Source of the DNA: an uncultured Oscillospiraceae bacterium
GTDB lineage: Bacteria > Bacillota > Clostridia > Oscillospirales > Ruminococcaceae
DNA length: 18,885 bases
Direction: 5' to 3'
Assembly (NCBI GenBank): GCA_934527255.1
Contig: CAKTAM010000028.1
Coordinates: forward strand, 1-18,885
The notes below the pieces were generated by a model, which made no database searches, was not told where the DNA came from, and saw only the letters and a list, made by a program, of their open reading frames with translations. Numbering within the stretch: the first letter of the stretch is position 1; every line of letters begins with the position of its first letter. The position numbers and the translations under genes are program-made. Positions 1-6,580 of this stretch are shown here, in pieces.

Positions 1-324
1 GACGCGGACGCCATCCATGCTGCTCTGGATGACCACACCTTTTCCATGCGGAACAATTATGGCGGCGACGGCGACGGGACCCATTCCATCACCTTCTACC
101 CGGACGGCACCCTGGATGCCCATTACACTTATGATGGTACGCAATACAGCATGTATGACGCATGGGAGGCGACGGATGGAACCGTCGTTTTGAGCCGCAC
201 CGCAGAGGACGGCGCAACCTCTGCAACGACCCTTACGGCATACCGGTACGACGACACCCGGATCCTGCTGATCGGCAGCGGCTGGGATGCCGACGCATCC
301 ATGGTGCTCACTGCCCAGCCGTAA
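1..324 (+). CDS. C-terminal part of an unrecognised protein (5'-truncated)
   Basis: The frame is open from the first base of the window to a TAA at 322-324, so this is the last 107 residues of a larger protein whose start lies upstream. A methionine codon at 46 is internal, because the reading continues before it with no ribosome site near it. The visible part is rich in Asp, Thr, Tyr and Gly and reads like short beta strands (for example SITFYPDGTLDAHYTYDGTQ), the style of a secreted or lipoprotein beta domain that compares input to output over repeated hairpins. No catalytic motif is visible and I do not recognise a family. It is followed 53 bases later by a lipoprotein gene on the same strand, so the two may share a transcript. 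Function unknown. Confidence 0.6.
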   Translation, partial: DADAIHAALDDHTFSMRNNYGGDGDGTHSITFYPDGTLDAHYTYDGTQYSMYDAWEATDGTVVLSRTAEDGATSATTLTAYRYDDTRILLIGSGWDADASMVLTAQP

Positions 325-377
325 ACACAGGGCCTGTTGCAATGGACGTAAAAACACATAAAACGAGGAAACAAAAA

Positions 378-1091
378 ATGAAAAAACTGATTGCGCTGTT
401 TCTGGCGGCGGTGCTGTGCCTGAGCCTTACGGCTTGCGGCAATAGCAATGTGGAAGCAAATACAGATAATTTCCAGGAACAGAACACGGAAACAGAAACT
501 GCACCAGCCGAGAGCGAACAGGCAGAAACAGAGCCGCAGGAACAGGCCATCGAAATCACGCTGGATAACTGGCAGGAGTATTTCGAAATCAAGCAGTATT
601 TAAGTGTTAGATATCTCACAAATGACTTTGATGAAGCGATAACAACTATGCTTGCACTCAACACAATACTTGAGTTAAAAGAGGAGTATTCCGACTACAG
701 CGCACTCGGTGTTACTGTTCAGTATGATATGGATTATTTTCCCAGTGATATTATCTATGATTTGGAGGATTTTTCATTTCAGCTTACGGACTGTGCTTCG
801 CATCCGGAAGCAGTCGTTGATGAAAGCGATTTTGTGCGAAACGAGACTACCAAATTTGATGTTTCCAACGCTGCCGGAATTTTCCGTCATAGAATTATTG
901 ACGGAAAAGTTGTGGAAGATGAAATTTTCTATTGGAACGATGCGGAAATGTTTGGCGAAAAACAGCGATTTGGTGTAACCATTTGCGGTAGCAGAATCGA
1001 TGAAAACGAAGACGGAACAGGATATATCGAAAAATGTCCTATAAACATTCAGGTCACAAGAATTGAGGGTACATTGGAATATATCAATTAA
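378..1091 (+). CDS. Lipoprotein of unknown function
   Basis: This encodes 237 residues. The ATG at 378 is chosen because GAGGAA lies seven bases before it and because it gives a textbook lipoprotein signal: MKK, a hydrophobic core, then the lipobox L-T-A-C with Cys19 or so as the lipidated residue, so the protein should be anchored outside the membrane. After the Cys comes a low-complexity linker rich in Glu, Gln and Thr (about residues 25-55), then a globular part starting ITLDNWQEYFE that I cannot assign to a function. The open frame extends further upstream to 162, but that part overlaps the preceding gene in another frame and is not supported. Base use changes inside the gene: up to about 590 it resembles its neighbours, then it becomes visibly AT-rich, which suggests an acquired or chimeric C-terminal domain. 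Confident as a gene, no function. Confidence 0.85.
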   Translation: MKKLIALFLAAVLCLSLTACGNSNVEANTDNFQEQNTETETAPAESEQAETEPQEQAIEITLDNWQEYFEIKQYLSVRYLTNDFDEAITTMLALNTILELKEEYSDYSALGVTVQYDMDYFPSDIIYDLEDFSFQLTDCASHPEAVVDESDFVRNETTKFDVSNAAGIFRHRIIDGKVVEDEIFYWNDAEMFGEKQRFGVTICGSRIDENEDGTGYIEKCPINIQVTRIEGTLEYIN

Positions 1092-1097
1092 GTATAA

Positions 1098-1129
1098 GGC
1101 GCGGGGCGCACGCGCCGCACTATCTTTTT
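1098..1129 (+). terminator. Weak intrinsic terminator after the lipoprotein gene
   Basis: A six-base stem GGCGCG (1098-1103) pairs with CGCGCC (1111-1116) across a seven-base loop. A short T run (1125-1129) follows after eight bases. It lies seven bases after the stop codon. The stem-to-T distance is long, so efficiency is doubtful; the stronger hairpin at 1219-1257 may back it up. Confidence 0.45.
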
Positions 1130-1218
1130 CCTCTCTTTGTGTCCGCAAGCGCCTACCTTTACAAACACGGTAAAATAGCCCGCTCTGCTTGTTCGTAAAG
1201 CGTTAAAAACAATTTATG

Positions 1219-1257
1219 AAAATGTTCGCAAACACATTGGCATTTGCGAACATTTTT
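1219..1257 (+). terminator. Strong terminator-like hairpin between convergent genes
   Basis: AAAATGTTCGCAAA (1219-1232) pairs perfectly over 14 bases with TTTGCGAACATTTT (1243-1256), with a ten-base loop and one more T. The A/T flanks make it usable in either direction. It sits between the lipoprotein gene (+) and the rubrerythrin gene (-), which converge here. Confidence 0.65.
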
Positions 1258-1316
1258 CTGTTTTCTGCTTTTGGACAACTGAAAAAAGCAACGGGACACA
1301 CAAAGGACACAGGCGC

Positions 1317-1354
1317 AAAAAGAGGGGAAGCGGTTTTATCTCCGCTTCCCCTCT
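1317..1354 (-). terminator. Intrinsic terminator of the rubrerythrin gene
   Basis: AGAGGGGAAGCGG (1321-1333) pairs perfectly over 13 bases with 1342-1354, with an eight-base loop. On the minus strand four T (complement of 1317-1320) follow the stem. It begins about 30 bases after the rubrerythrin stop codon. Confidence 0.75.
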
Positions 1355-1382
1355 GAAAAGCCCTGCCTTGGGCCAACTGTTT

Positions 1383-1931
1383 TTACTTGTTGCCGAAGTA
1401 ACGCTCCAGCAGACCCTTGAACGCCTTGCCGTGTCTCGCCTCGTCGCGGGCCATTTCATGCACGGTGTCGTGAATGGCATCCAGATTGGCGGTCTTGGCG
1501 CGCTTGGCCAGGTCCACCTTACCGGCGGTCGCGCCGTTCTCGGCTTCCACACGCATCTGCAGGTTCTTCTTGGTCGAATCGGTCACAACCTCGCCCAGCA
1601 GCTCGGCAAATTTGGCGGCGTGCTCGGCCTCTTCCCAGGCGGCCTTTTCGTAATACAGGCCTACCTCGGGGTAGCCCTCACGGTGCGCAACGCGCGCCAT
1701 GGCCAGATACATACCAACCTCGCTGCACTCGCCTGCAAAGTTGGCGCGCAGATCAGCCTTGATGTCATCGCTGACATCGGCGGCCACGCCGACCACATGC
1801 TCGGCAGCCCAGGTCATATCCTCACTCTGCGCCACAAACTTGCTGGCGGGCGCCTTACATACCGGGCAAAACTCCGGGGCGGCCTCGCCCTCATAAACAT
1901 AACCGCAAACAGAACATACCCATTTCGTCAT
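1383..1931 (-). CDS. Reverse rubrerythrin (rubredoxin domain plus diiron ferritin-like domain)
   Basis: A 182-residue cytoplasmic peroxide/oxygen-detoxifying protein. In the N-terminal rubredoxin domain, Cys6-x-x-Cys9 and Cys22-x-x-Cys25 would bind one iron. The ferritin-like four-helix domain from about residue 62 carries the diiron ligands: Glu68, the E-x-x-H at Glu101-His104, and a second E-x-x-H at Glu164-His167. Classical rubrerythrin has the rubredoxin domain at the C-terminus; here it is first, which defines the reverse type known from Clostridium, where it reduces hydrogen peroxide (and oxygen) with electrons from NADH-linked carriers. The ATG at 1931 is preceded by GGAGG with a nine-base gap. 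It stands alone between its own promoter region and terminator. The expected partner reductase is not in the window. The Fur-like box upstream suggests iron or peroxide control. Confidence 0.93.
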   Translation of the reverse strand: MTKWVCSVCGYVYEGEAAPEFCPVCKAPASKFVAQSEDMTWAAEHVVGVAADVSDDIKADLRANFAGECSEVGMYLAMARVAHREGYPEVGLYYEKAAWEEAEHAAKFAELLGEVVTDSTKKNLQMRVEAENGATAGKVDLAKRAKTANLDAIHDTVHEMARDEARHGKAFKGLLERYFGNK

Positions 1932-2014
1932 TGCTCGTTACCTCCAAAAGTGTATTGCATTTTCTGCATTTTTTGTTTTTTCAAGTGCAGCAGGTTTTCC
2001 CTTACTGTGACTAT

Positions 2015-2043
2015 AGTATAGCACGCCCTTTGCAAAAACGCAA
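2015..2043 (-). promoter_or_regulatory. Probable promoter of the rubrerythrin gene
   Basis: On the minus strand, TATACT (complement of 2015-2020) sits 17 bases downstream of TTGCGT (complement of 2038-2043). The -10 is good and the -35 is only half matched. The start point would give a leader of about 75 bases. A second possible -10, TATAAT (complement of 2078-2083), lies further upstream without a clear -35. The gene-free stretch 1932-2268 holds this promoter, the operator at 2063-2077, two copies of TTTGCAAAAA 20 bases apart (2029-2038 and 2049-2058), and the terminator at 2124-2149. Confidence 0.55.
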
Positions 2044-2062
2044 GGGGTTTTGCAAAAATAAT

Positions 2063-2077
2063 TGAGATTTATTATCA
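2063..2077 (-). promoter_or_regulatory. Fur/PerR-type operator upstream of rubrerythrin
   Basis: TGAGATTTATTATCA matches the Bacillus-type 7-1-7 Fur box (TGATAATNATTATCA) at 12 of 14 defined positions. It is the centre of a longer inverted repeat, ATAATTGA (2058-2065) and TCAATTAT (2075-2082). The match to a PerR box is poorer (11 of 15). It lies 19 bases upstream of the -35 at 2038-2043 but immediately downstream of the alternative TATAAT, where a bound repressor would block the start site. Which member of the Fur family binds is inference. Confidence 0.55.
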
Positions 2078-2123
2078 ATTATAGGTTAGCATAAGGTAAC
2101 TGATTTTTCTTTTGTTGCTCGTC

Positions 2124-2149
2124 AAAATGCCCGAAAATACGGGCTTTTT
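2124..2149 (-). terminator. Small hairpin, possible terminator of the apbE/Gx unit
   Basis: GCCCG (2129-2133) pairs with CGGGC (2140-2144) around a six-base loop. It is flanked by AAAA on one side and TTTTT on the other, so it can act in both directions. On the minus strand it lies about 120 bases after the Gx-protein stop. The stem is short, so efficiency is uncertain. Confidence 0.4.
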
Positions 2150-2268
2150 CCCCGCTGCCCTGTCAAATGCCGTCGCTTGACACCCGGCACTTTTCATTCA
2201 GCTGTGTACCGCAGGCAGTGCCCTGCATAAGCGGCGGCTTTGCCCCCGTTTTTCCTGCCGCCTGCCGG

Positions 2269-2829
2269 TCATTGGGGCCGTGTCCCCGTCCCCTGCTCCG
2301 GCGGCGTCTGCCGGGCCTGCGGCGCCCGCGCAAGGGCGGGCAGGCTCAGCCGCAGAACGGCCGCGCACAACAGCCCGCACACCACACCGGAAACCAGCAG
2401 CACCGGCAGATAATACCAGATCGTGCTGCCCAACCACAGCCGAATGCCCGCCAGTTGCCCGATGTTGTGCGTCAGCGCCCCGCAGATGGAAAGCGTCGCC
2501 CAGCTGAAACGGCCGCCGCCGACTTTCTGCAGAACGCACAGCGTCAGCAGTGCCAGCCCACCGCCGCACAGGCTGAGAAAACCGGCGGTCAACCCCCGCG
2601 TCAGCGCGCCGAATGCCGCCTTCAGCAGCACCAGCGCCGCGGCAGGCCGCCGCCCCAGAAAAAACAGCGCATACATGACCACCACATTGGCCAGCCCCGG
2701 CCGTACGCCGGGCGGCAGGCCCACCCAGCCGGACAACGCGCTTTCCGCCAGCGAAAAGGCGCAGCACAGCGCAAACAACAGGCCGGTATGCGCCAGCCGC
2801 CGGGTATGCTCATCCGTCCAGCGCTTCAT
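2269..2829 (-). CDS. Gx transporter family / heptaprenyl diphosphate synthase component I-like membrane protein
   Basis: A 186-residue, strongly hydrophobic protein with about five membrane segments (near residues 13-33, 45-60, 62-80, 88-101 and 138-160). Two conserved family signatures are visible: PGVRPGLANVVVMYALFF (40-57) and GALTHNIGQL (117-126). Proteins of this family are named Gx transporters or heptaprenyl diphosphate synthase component I; they resemble the S components of ECF transporters, but the substrate is not established. The ATG at 2829 lies inside the end of the upstream apbE gene (20-base overlap) with GGAGG six bases before it, so the two are translationally coupled. The pairing with an FMN transferase is common in Clostridia and suggests a flavin- or quinone-linked role, which is inference. 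The last 20 residues are polar and Pro/Gln-rich. Confidence 0.8.
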   Translation of the reverse strand: MKRWTDEHTRRLAHTGLLFALCCAFSLAESALSGWVGLPPGVRPGLANVVVMYALFFLGRRPAAALVLLKAAFGALTRGLTAGFLSLCGGGLALLTLCVLQKVGGGRFSWATLSICGALTHNIGQLAGIRLWLGSTIWYYLPVLLVSGVVCGLLCAAVLRLSLPALARAPQARQTPPEQGTGTRPQ

Positions 2830-3880
2830 CCGCCGCCTCCACAAAAACCACCTGTTGGCCCTCCCGCTCGGTGCAAAAGCCCTCCTCAAGCGATGCCGAA
2901 ACATACAGCACCCCGGCATCATCCAGCAGGATCACCGCCTGCTCGGCCGTGCGCATCCACTCCAGCGCCCGCTCCCGGCCCCAGCAAAACAGCGTGGTCG
3001 ACCAGAAATCCGCCTCGGCCCCGTTGTCGCCGATCACCCCGACCGATACCACATCCGTCACGGCGGGCCAGCCGGTCTGCGGATCCAGAATGTGATGATA
3101 GCGCACGCCGTCCTCTTCAAAATAGCGCTCGTACCCACCGGAGACGGCCGCCACACCGTCACGCAGCAGAAAGCTGGCCAGATAGCTTTCCGCGCCGCCG
3201 TCCGGGTCGCGGAAGCCGATGCGGAACGGCTGGCCATCCGGGCGGCCGCCCACCGCACAGATGTTGCCGCCAACGGAAAGCAGCGCGTGCTGCACCCCGC
3301 TGGCCGCATACGCCTGCCGGGCCGCATCACAGGCGTAACCCTTGGCAATGCCGCCAAGGTCCAGCGCCTGCCCGGCCTGTGGCAGATATACCGTGTGCGC
3401 GTTGGCATCCAGCAGCACGCTGCTGTCGTCGATCAGCGGCAGGACGGCGGCAATGGCCGCTGCCGATGGCACGGACGGATGCTCGCCCGTAATGCCCCAC
3501 AGCTGCGTCAGCGGGGCAACCGTGGCCTGAAACGCCCCCTGCGACCGGGCGCTGAGCGCCAGCGTCTGCGCCAGCAGCGCAAAGGTATCGTCACTGACGG
3601 CCACCGGCTGCCGCCCGGCCGCCGCGTTGACGGCGGCAAGCTCGCTGGTCGGCACATACAGCGACAGCCGGGCCTCCAGCTGCGCCAGACAGCGCGTGAC
3701 CGCCTGCGTGCCCGCCTCGGCCTGCGGGCCGTATGCCGTCTGGGTAACGACGGTATCCATGGCAAAGCCCATGGCGCTGTGCGGTCGGCTGCGGCGGCTT
3801 TCGCGTATGCCGAAGCCTGCGGCAGCCAGCAGCACTGCCGCCAGCACCACCCACAGCCAGCGCCTGCCGTTTTTCTTCAT
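2810..3880 (-). CDS. apbE: FAD:protein FMN transferase (ApbE family), membrane anchored
   Basis: A 356-residue ApbE-type enzyme. In this family FMN from FAD is attached to a Thr or Ser of target flavoproteins, outside the cytoplasmic membrane, with Mg2+. Residues 8-24 form an N-terminal membrane anchor; there is no lipobox Cys. Family motifs in order: LDLGGIAKGYACD (173-185) for FAD binding, SVGGN (202-206), SGGYERYFE (247-255), HHILDPQTGWPA (262-273), and AEADFWSTTLF (288-298) with metal-binding Asp291. All key residues look intact. The ATG at 3880 was chosen because it gives this anchor and has a purine-rich GGGGGGAAAG before it; the frame runs open further upstream over the promoter and is not used. 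It overlaps the Gx-protein gene. No recognisable flavinylation target is present in the window. Confidence 0.92.
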   Translation of the reverse strand: MKKNGRRWLWVVLAAVLLAAAGFGIRESRRSRPHSAMGFAMDTVVTQTAYGPQAEAGTQAVTRCLAQLEARLSLYVPTSELAAVNAAAGRQPVAVSDDTFALLAQTLALSARSQGAFQATVAPLTQLWGITGEHPSVPSAAAIAAVLPLIDDSSVLLDANAHTVYLPQAGQALDLGGIAKGYACDAARQAYAASGVQHALLSVGGNICAVGGRPDGQPFRIGFRDPDGGAESYLASFLLRDGVAAVSGGYERYFEEDGVRYHHILDPQTGWPAVTDVVSVGVIGDNGAEADFWSTTLFCWGRERALEWMRTAEQAVILLDDAGVLYVSASLEEGFCTEREGQQVVFVEAADEALDG

Positions 3881-3935
3881 GCGGCTTTCCCCCCATCTGC
3901 AATATGCCGCCCCTTGCCGGGCGGCCGACAGCTTT

Positions 3936-3963
3936 ATTATAGCACAGCCGCCCCCGCTTTCAA
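3936..3963 (-). promoter_or_regulatory. Promoter of the apbE/Gx operon
   Basis: On the minus strand TTGAAA (complement of 3958-3963) and TATAAT (complement of 3936-3941) are separated by 16 bases. The start point would give a leader of about 50 bases before the ATG at 3880. Confidence 0.65.
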
Positions 3964-4230
3964 ACCGGTTTTGCGCCGATGATCCCCGCTCGGCGTTCCA
4001 ACGCCCGCGGCGGTACCGGCGGCGCGGCATGCCCTGCGCCGCTTGGCAAGGGCGCTTACGGCGGTTTTTACTTTTCTGCGCGCGGCCGTTTTTCCGGCTG
4101 CGGTCAGCTTCCACGGCCGGGCCTCTCCTTTTGCGGCCGGACTGCCCCTACTGCGGGCGGGCCGCTGCTGCTCCTTCCCGCAGCCCGCCCGCTCGCCGCC
4201 GCTTGAGCCCTGCAGCGAACGGTGAATAAA

Positions 4231-4252
4231 GTGCAAAAACTGTGCAAACACT
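4231..4252 (+). repeat. Tandem 11-base repeat upstream of the DUF4358 promoter
   Basis: GTGCAAAAACT (4231-4241) is followed directly by GTGCAAACACT (4242-4252), ten of eleven bases identical. The pair ends 12 bases before the -35 element. An 11-base period puts both copies on the same helix face, as in a tandem regulator site. Confidence 0.4.
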
Positions 4253-4264
4253 ATTGCCGAGGGC

Positions 4265-4293
4265 TTGCAAAGCGCGCCTTTTTCGTGTAAACT
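4265..4293 (+). promoter_or_regulatory. Promoter of the DUF4358-MBOAT-DHHW unit
   Basis: TTGCAA (4265-4270) and TAAACT (4288-4293) are separated by exactly 17 bases. This predicts a leader of about 155 bases before the ATG at 4458. Confidence 0.65.
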
Positions 4294-4457
4294 AAAGCTG
4301 TCTGAAACGGCGGTGCGGGGGCCCTGCCGGGCTGCCGCTTCAACGGCTTTTCCGCAGACCGCACGCTGCCCCCTGCAGGTGGCATCCCGGCCGGAAAAGC
4401 CCGAACGCCGCAGGACTATATATGGTAATATCAAAGAAGATAAAGGAGTTTTTCAAG

Positions 4458-4997
4458 ATGAAAAAGTTTTTCAGTTTGTTTTTGTGCCTGCTTCTGGTTG
4501 CCGGGCTGATGACCGCCTGCGCCAAAAAGGACAGCACCGATTCCTCCTCTTCTGCCGCCGACCTGAACATGAAGGACGTGGTAGCCGCCATTGAAGAGGT
4601 CGCCCCGGTTTCCATGGCGCTGGAGCTGAGCCCCTCCATTGAGGGCAGCGAGGATTATATGACCGATCTCTTCGGGCTGGATATGAGCACCGTCGAGGAC
4701 TATTACGGCAAGACGACGCAGGTCAACGTCAGCAGCGATGTGGTGCTGATGGTCAAGGCCGTTCCCGGCCAGGTGGACGCCGTGAAAACGGCGCTGGAAA
4801 ACCGCCGCAGCGCCATTGCCGCCAGCTTTGAGATGTATCTGGAAAGCGAATATGACAAGGCCCGCAACGGCCGCGTTGTCACCAAGGGCGATTATGTGCT
4901 GCTGGTGATAGCCGGCGACAGCACCCGCATCGCCGACGGCGAGGCAGACGCCGTGTATGCCGAAATTGATGATGCCATTGACAAGGCGCTGGCATAA
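4458..4997 (+). CDS. DUF4358 family lipoprotein
   Basis: A 179-residue protein. The ATG at 4458 follows AAGGAG with a nine-base gap and gives a lipoprotein signal with lipobox M-T-A-C, Cys21. The mature part begins with a Ser/Asp-rich linker (25-36), then a compact alpha/beta domain of the DUF4358 type with the typical VSSDVVLMVKAVPGQVDAVK stretch (91-110) and VTKGDYVLLVIAGD (141-154). The domain has no known activity. In Clostridia such lipoproteins often sit beside MBOAT and DHHW genes, exactly as here, so it may be an extracytoplasmic accessory to that acylation module; this is inference from neighbourhood. A strong hairpin between this gene and the MBOAT gene suggests it can be expressed at a different level from the enzymes. 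Confidence 0.85.
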   Translation: MKKFFSLFLCLLLVAGLMTACAKKDSTDSSSSAADLNMKDVVAAIEEVAPVSMALELSPSIEGSEDYMTDLFGLDMSTVEDYYGKTTQVNVSSDVVLMVKAVPGQVDAVKTALENRRSAIAASFEMYLESEYDKARNGRVVTKGDYVLLVIAGDSTRIADGEADAVYAEIDDAIDKALA

Positions 4998-5043
4998 AGC
5001 AGCCTGCCGCACGGAGTCTTCGACCTGAAAATACACAAAATGC

Positions 5044-5072
5044 TGGACTTTTCGGTCCAAAACCCGTATACT
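5044..5072 (+). promoter_or_regulatory. Possible second promoter ahead of the MBOAT gene
   Basis: TGGACT (5044-5049) and TATACT (5067-5072) are 17 bases apart. The start point would fall at about 5080, only ten bases before the strong hairpin at 5090-5121, so a transcript from here would begin with a terminator-like stem. The -35 element is also one arm of the small inverted repeat TGGAC/GTCCA (5044-5048, 5055-5059). Confidence 0.4.
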
Positions 5073-5089
5073 GATAGTACCGTAAGCTT

Positions 5090-5133
5090 CGGCGCCGCAC
5101 CTGCCGCAGGGTGCGGCGCCGATTTTGCTTTTT
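5090..5133 (+). terminator. Strong hairpin between DUF4358 and MBOAT genes (terminator or attenuator)
   Basis: CGGCGCCGCACC (5090-5101) pairs perfectly over 12 bases with GGTGCGGCGCCG (5110-5121), with an eight-base loop, followed by ATTTTGCTTTTT. It should end many transcripts from the DUF4358 gene, so the downstream genes depend on readthrough or on the promoter at 5044-5072. Confidence 0.7.
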
Positions 5134-5176
5134 CGCCGCCGCATATGCGCACCATCCGCAGAAGGAGGAATGTGAA

Positions 5177-6562
5177 TTGGTTTTTTCCACACTGCTGTTT
5201 CTGTTTCGTTTTCTTCCCATTTCGCTTTTTCTGTACTATATTGTTCCGGCACGGTGGAAAAACGCCGTTCTGCTGGTCGTCAGCCTCATTTTTTACTCCT
5301 GGGGCGAGGTGCGCTATTTTCCCATCATGATCTTCAGCACCGTGCTGGACTATACCTGCAGCCGCTGTATCGAGCGCTGGCGCGACCGGCGCTGGGTATG
5401 TAAAACCGCACTGGGTGTCTCCATTTTCTGCAACCTCGGCATGCTGATCTTCTTCAAGTATACCGACTTCTTCCTTTCCAACCTCAACGCGCTGCTGGGT
5501 CTTTCCATCCCGCTGCTGCGGCTGACCCTGCCGCTGGGCATCAGCTTCTACACGTTCCAGACCATGAGCTATACCATCGACGTGTACCGCGGCGATGCCA
5601 GGGCCGAGCACAACATCATCAATTTCGGCGCGTATGTCACCATGTTCCCGCAGCTGATCGCCGGGCCCATCGTGCGCTATACCGACGTTGCCGAACGTCT
5701 GAACATCCTCAAGGGGCGCGTCACGCTGGACCGTGTGGATGACGGCATCTCCCTTTTCATTTTCGGCCTGGCAAAAAAGGTGCTTATTGCCAACAGTGTG
5801 GGTGCACTGTGGACGGAGATCAGCGAGACGCTGGGCTATGGCAGCATTTCCACCCCCCTGGCCTGGATGGGCATTCTGGCCTATACGCTGCAAATTTACT
5901 TCGATTTTTCCGGTTATTCGCTGATGGCCATCGGGCTTGGCAAAATGCTGGGCTTTGATTTTCCCGATAACTTCAACTACCCGTACATCAGCAAAAGCAT
6001 TACCGAGTTCTGGCGGCGCTGGCATATGTCGCTCGGCAGCTGGTTCCGCGAATATGTCTACATTCCGCTGGGCGGCAACCGCAAGGGCAAGGCGCGGCAG
6101 ATCCTGAATATGGCCGTGGTCTGGTTTCTGACCGGCTTCTGGCACGGCGCCGACTGGAACTTCATTCTGTGGGGGCTGTTCTATCTGGCGCTGCTGATCG
6201 TCGAAAAGCTGTGGCTGCTGAAAAAGCTGGAAAAGGCGCCGGTGCTGGCGCACATTTACACCATGCTGTTCGTCATTGTCGGCTGGGCCATCTTTTTCAT
6301 CACCGATCTTGGCCAGCTGGGCGATTTTCTGCGCCGTCTGTTTGTGCCGACCGGCGGCATTTCGGCGCTGTACTATCTGCGCAATTACGCCGTGATCTTT
6401 GTGGTGGCCATGGTGTTCTGCACGCCGCTGCCCATGCGCCTGTATGAAAAGATCAAGCACAACACCCTGCTGCGCGGGCTGTGCCTGGGGGTGCTGCTGG
6501 CGCTTTCCATCGCCTACCTTTCCAACGCCACCTATAACCCGTTTTTGTATTTCCGCTTCTGA
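5177..6562 (+). CDS. MBOAT family O-acyltransferase (AlgI/DltB-like)
   Basis: A 461-residue polytopic membrane enzyme. MBOAT proteins of this branch move acyl (often acetyl) groups across the membrane onto surface polymers, as AlgI does for alginate and DltB for D-alanine on teichoic acid. The catalytic His pair is visible: His283 in FWRRWHMSLGSWFREYVYIP and His323 in FWHGADWNFILWG. Length matches AlgI-type members (about 460-480). The start is taken as TTG at 5177, because AGGAGG (5163-5168) lies eight bases before it and the product then begins MVFSTLLFLFRFLP like other family members; the ATG at 5170 is out of frame and hits TGA at once. It lies 18 bases before the DHHW gene, so the two form a transacylation pair. 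The substrate is unknown. Confidence 0.92.
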   Translation: MVFSTLLFLFRFLPISLFLYYIVPARWKNAVLLVVSLIFYSWGEVRYFPIMIFSTVLDYTCSRCIERWRDRRWVCKTALGVSIFCNLGMLIFFKYTDFFLSNLNALLGLSIPLLRLTLPLGISFYTFQTMSYTIDVYRGDARAEHNIINFGAYVTMFPQLIAGPIVRYTDVAERLNILKGRVTLDRVDDGISLFIFGLAKKVLIANSVGALWTEISETLGYGSISTPLAWMGILAYTLQIYFDFSGYSLMAIGLGKMLGFDFPDNFNYPYISKSITEFWRRWHMSLGSWFREYVYIPLGGNRKGKARQILNMAVVWFLTGFWHGADWNFILWGLFYLALLIVEKLWLLKKLEKAPVLAHIYTMLFVIVGWAIFFITDLGQLGDFLRRLFVPTGGISALYYLRNYAVIFVVAMVFCTPLPMRLYEKIKHNTLLRGLCLGVLLALSIAYLSNATYNPFLYFRF

Positions 6563-6580
6563 GAAAGGAGGAACGTCCCC

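Larger units (their letters stand above)
3881..4457. other. 577-base gene-free divergent spacer
   Basis: This spacer separates the divergent apbE and DUF4358 units. The left end holds the apbE promoter and the right part holds the DUF4358 promoter. About 3965-4225 is very GC-rich with several short T runs; frames are open on both strands there, but none has a ribosome site, a recognisable domain or natural codon use, so I see no gene. The leader downstream of the right promoter (about 4300-4457) is GC-rich, with many complementary G and C runs, and is probably structured; no known riboswitch class is recognised in it. Confidence 0.5.

Noticed and set aside
162..377. Upstream extension of the lipoprotein frame
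   Set aside because: It would put 72 residues before a perfect lipoprotein signal and overlap the preceding gene; the ATG at 378 has its own ribosome site.
2167..3492. Long open frame on the plus strand opposite the Gx and apbE genes (441 codons), and a second one at 2423-3982
   Set aside because: Both are rich in Pro, Arg, Gln and His, have no ribosome site or domain, and lie antisense to genes with clear family motifs; they are a by-product of GC-rich codon use.
3965..4225. GC-rich frames in the divergent spacer as a possible small gene
   Set aside because: All frames are open by composition, none has a ribosome site or a plausible protein sequence.
5170..5175. ATG directly after the MBOAT ribosome site
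   Set aside because: It is out of frame, followed at once by TGA, and only one base from the AGGAGG; TTG at 5177 fits spacing and family start.
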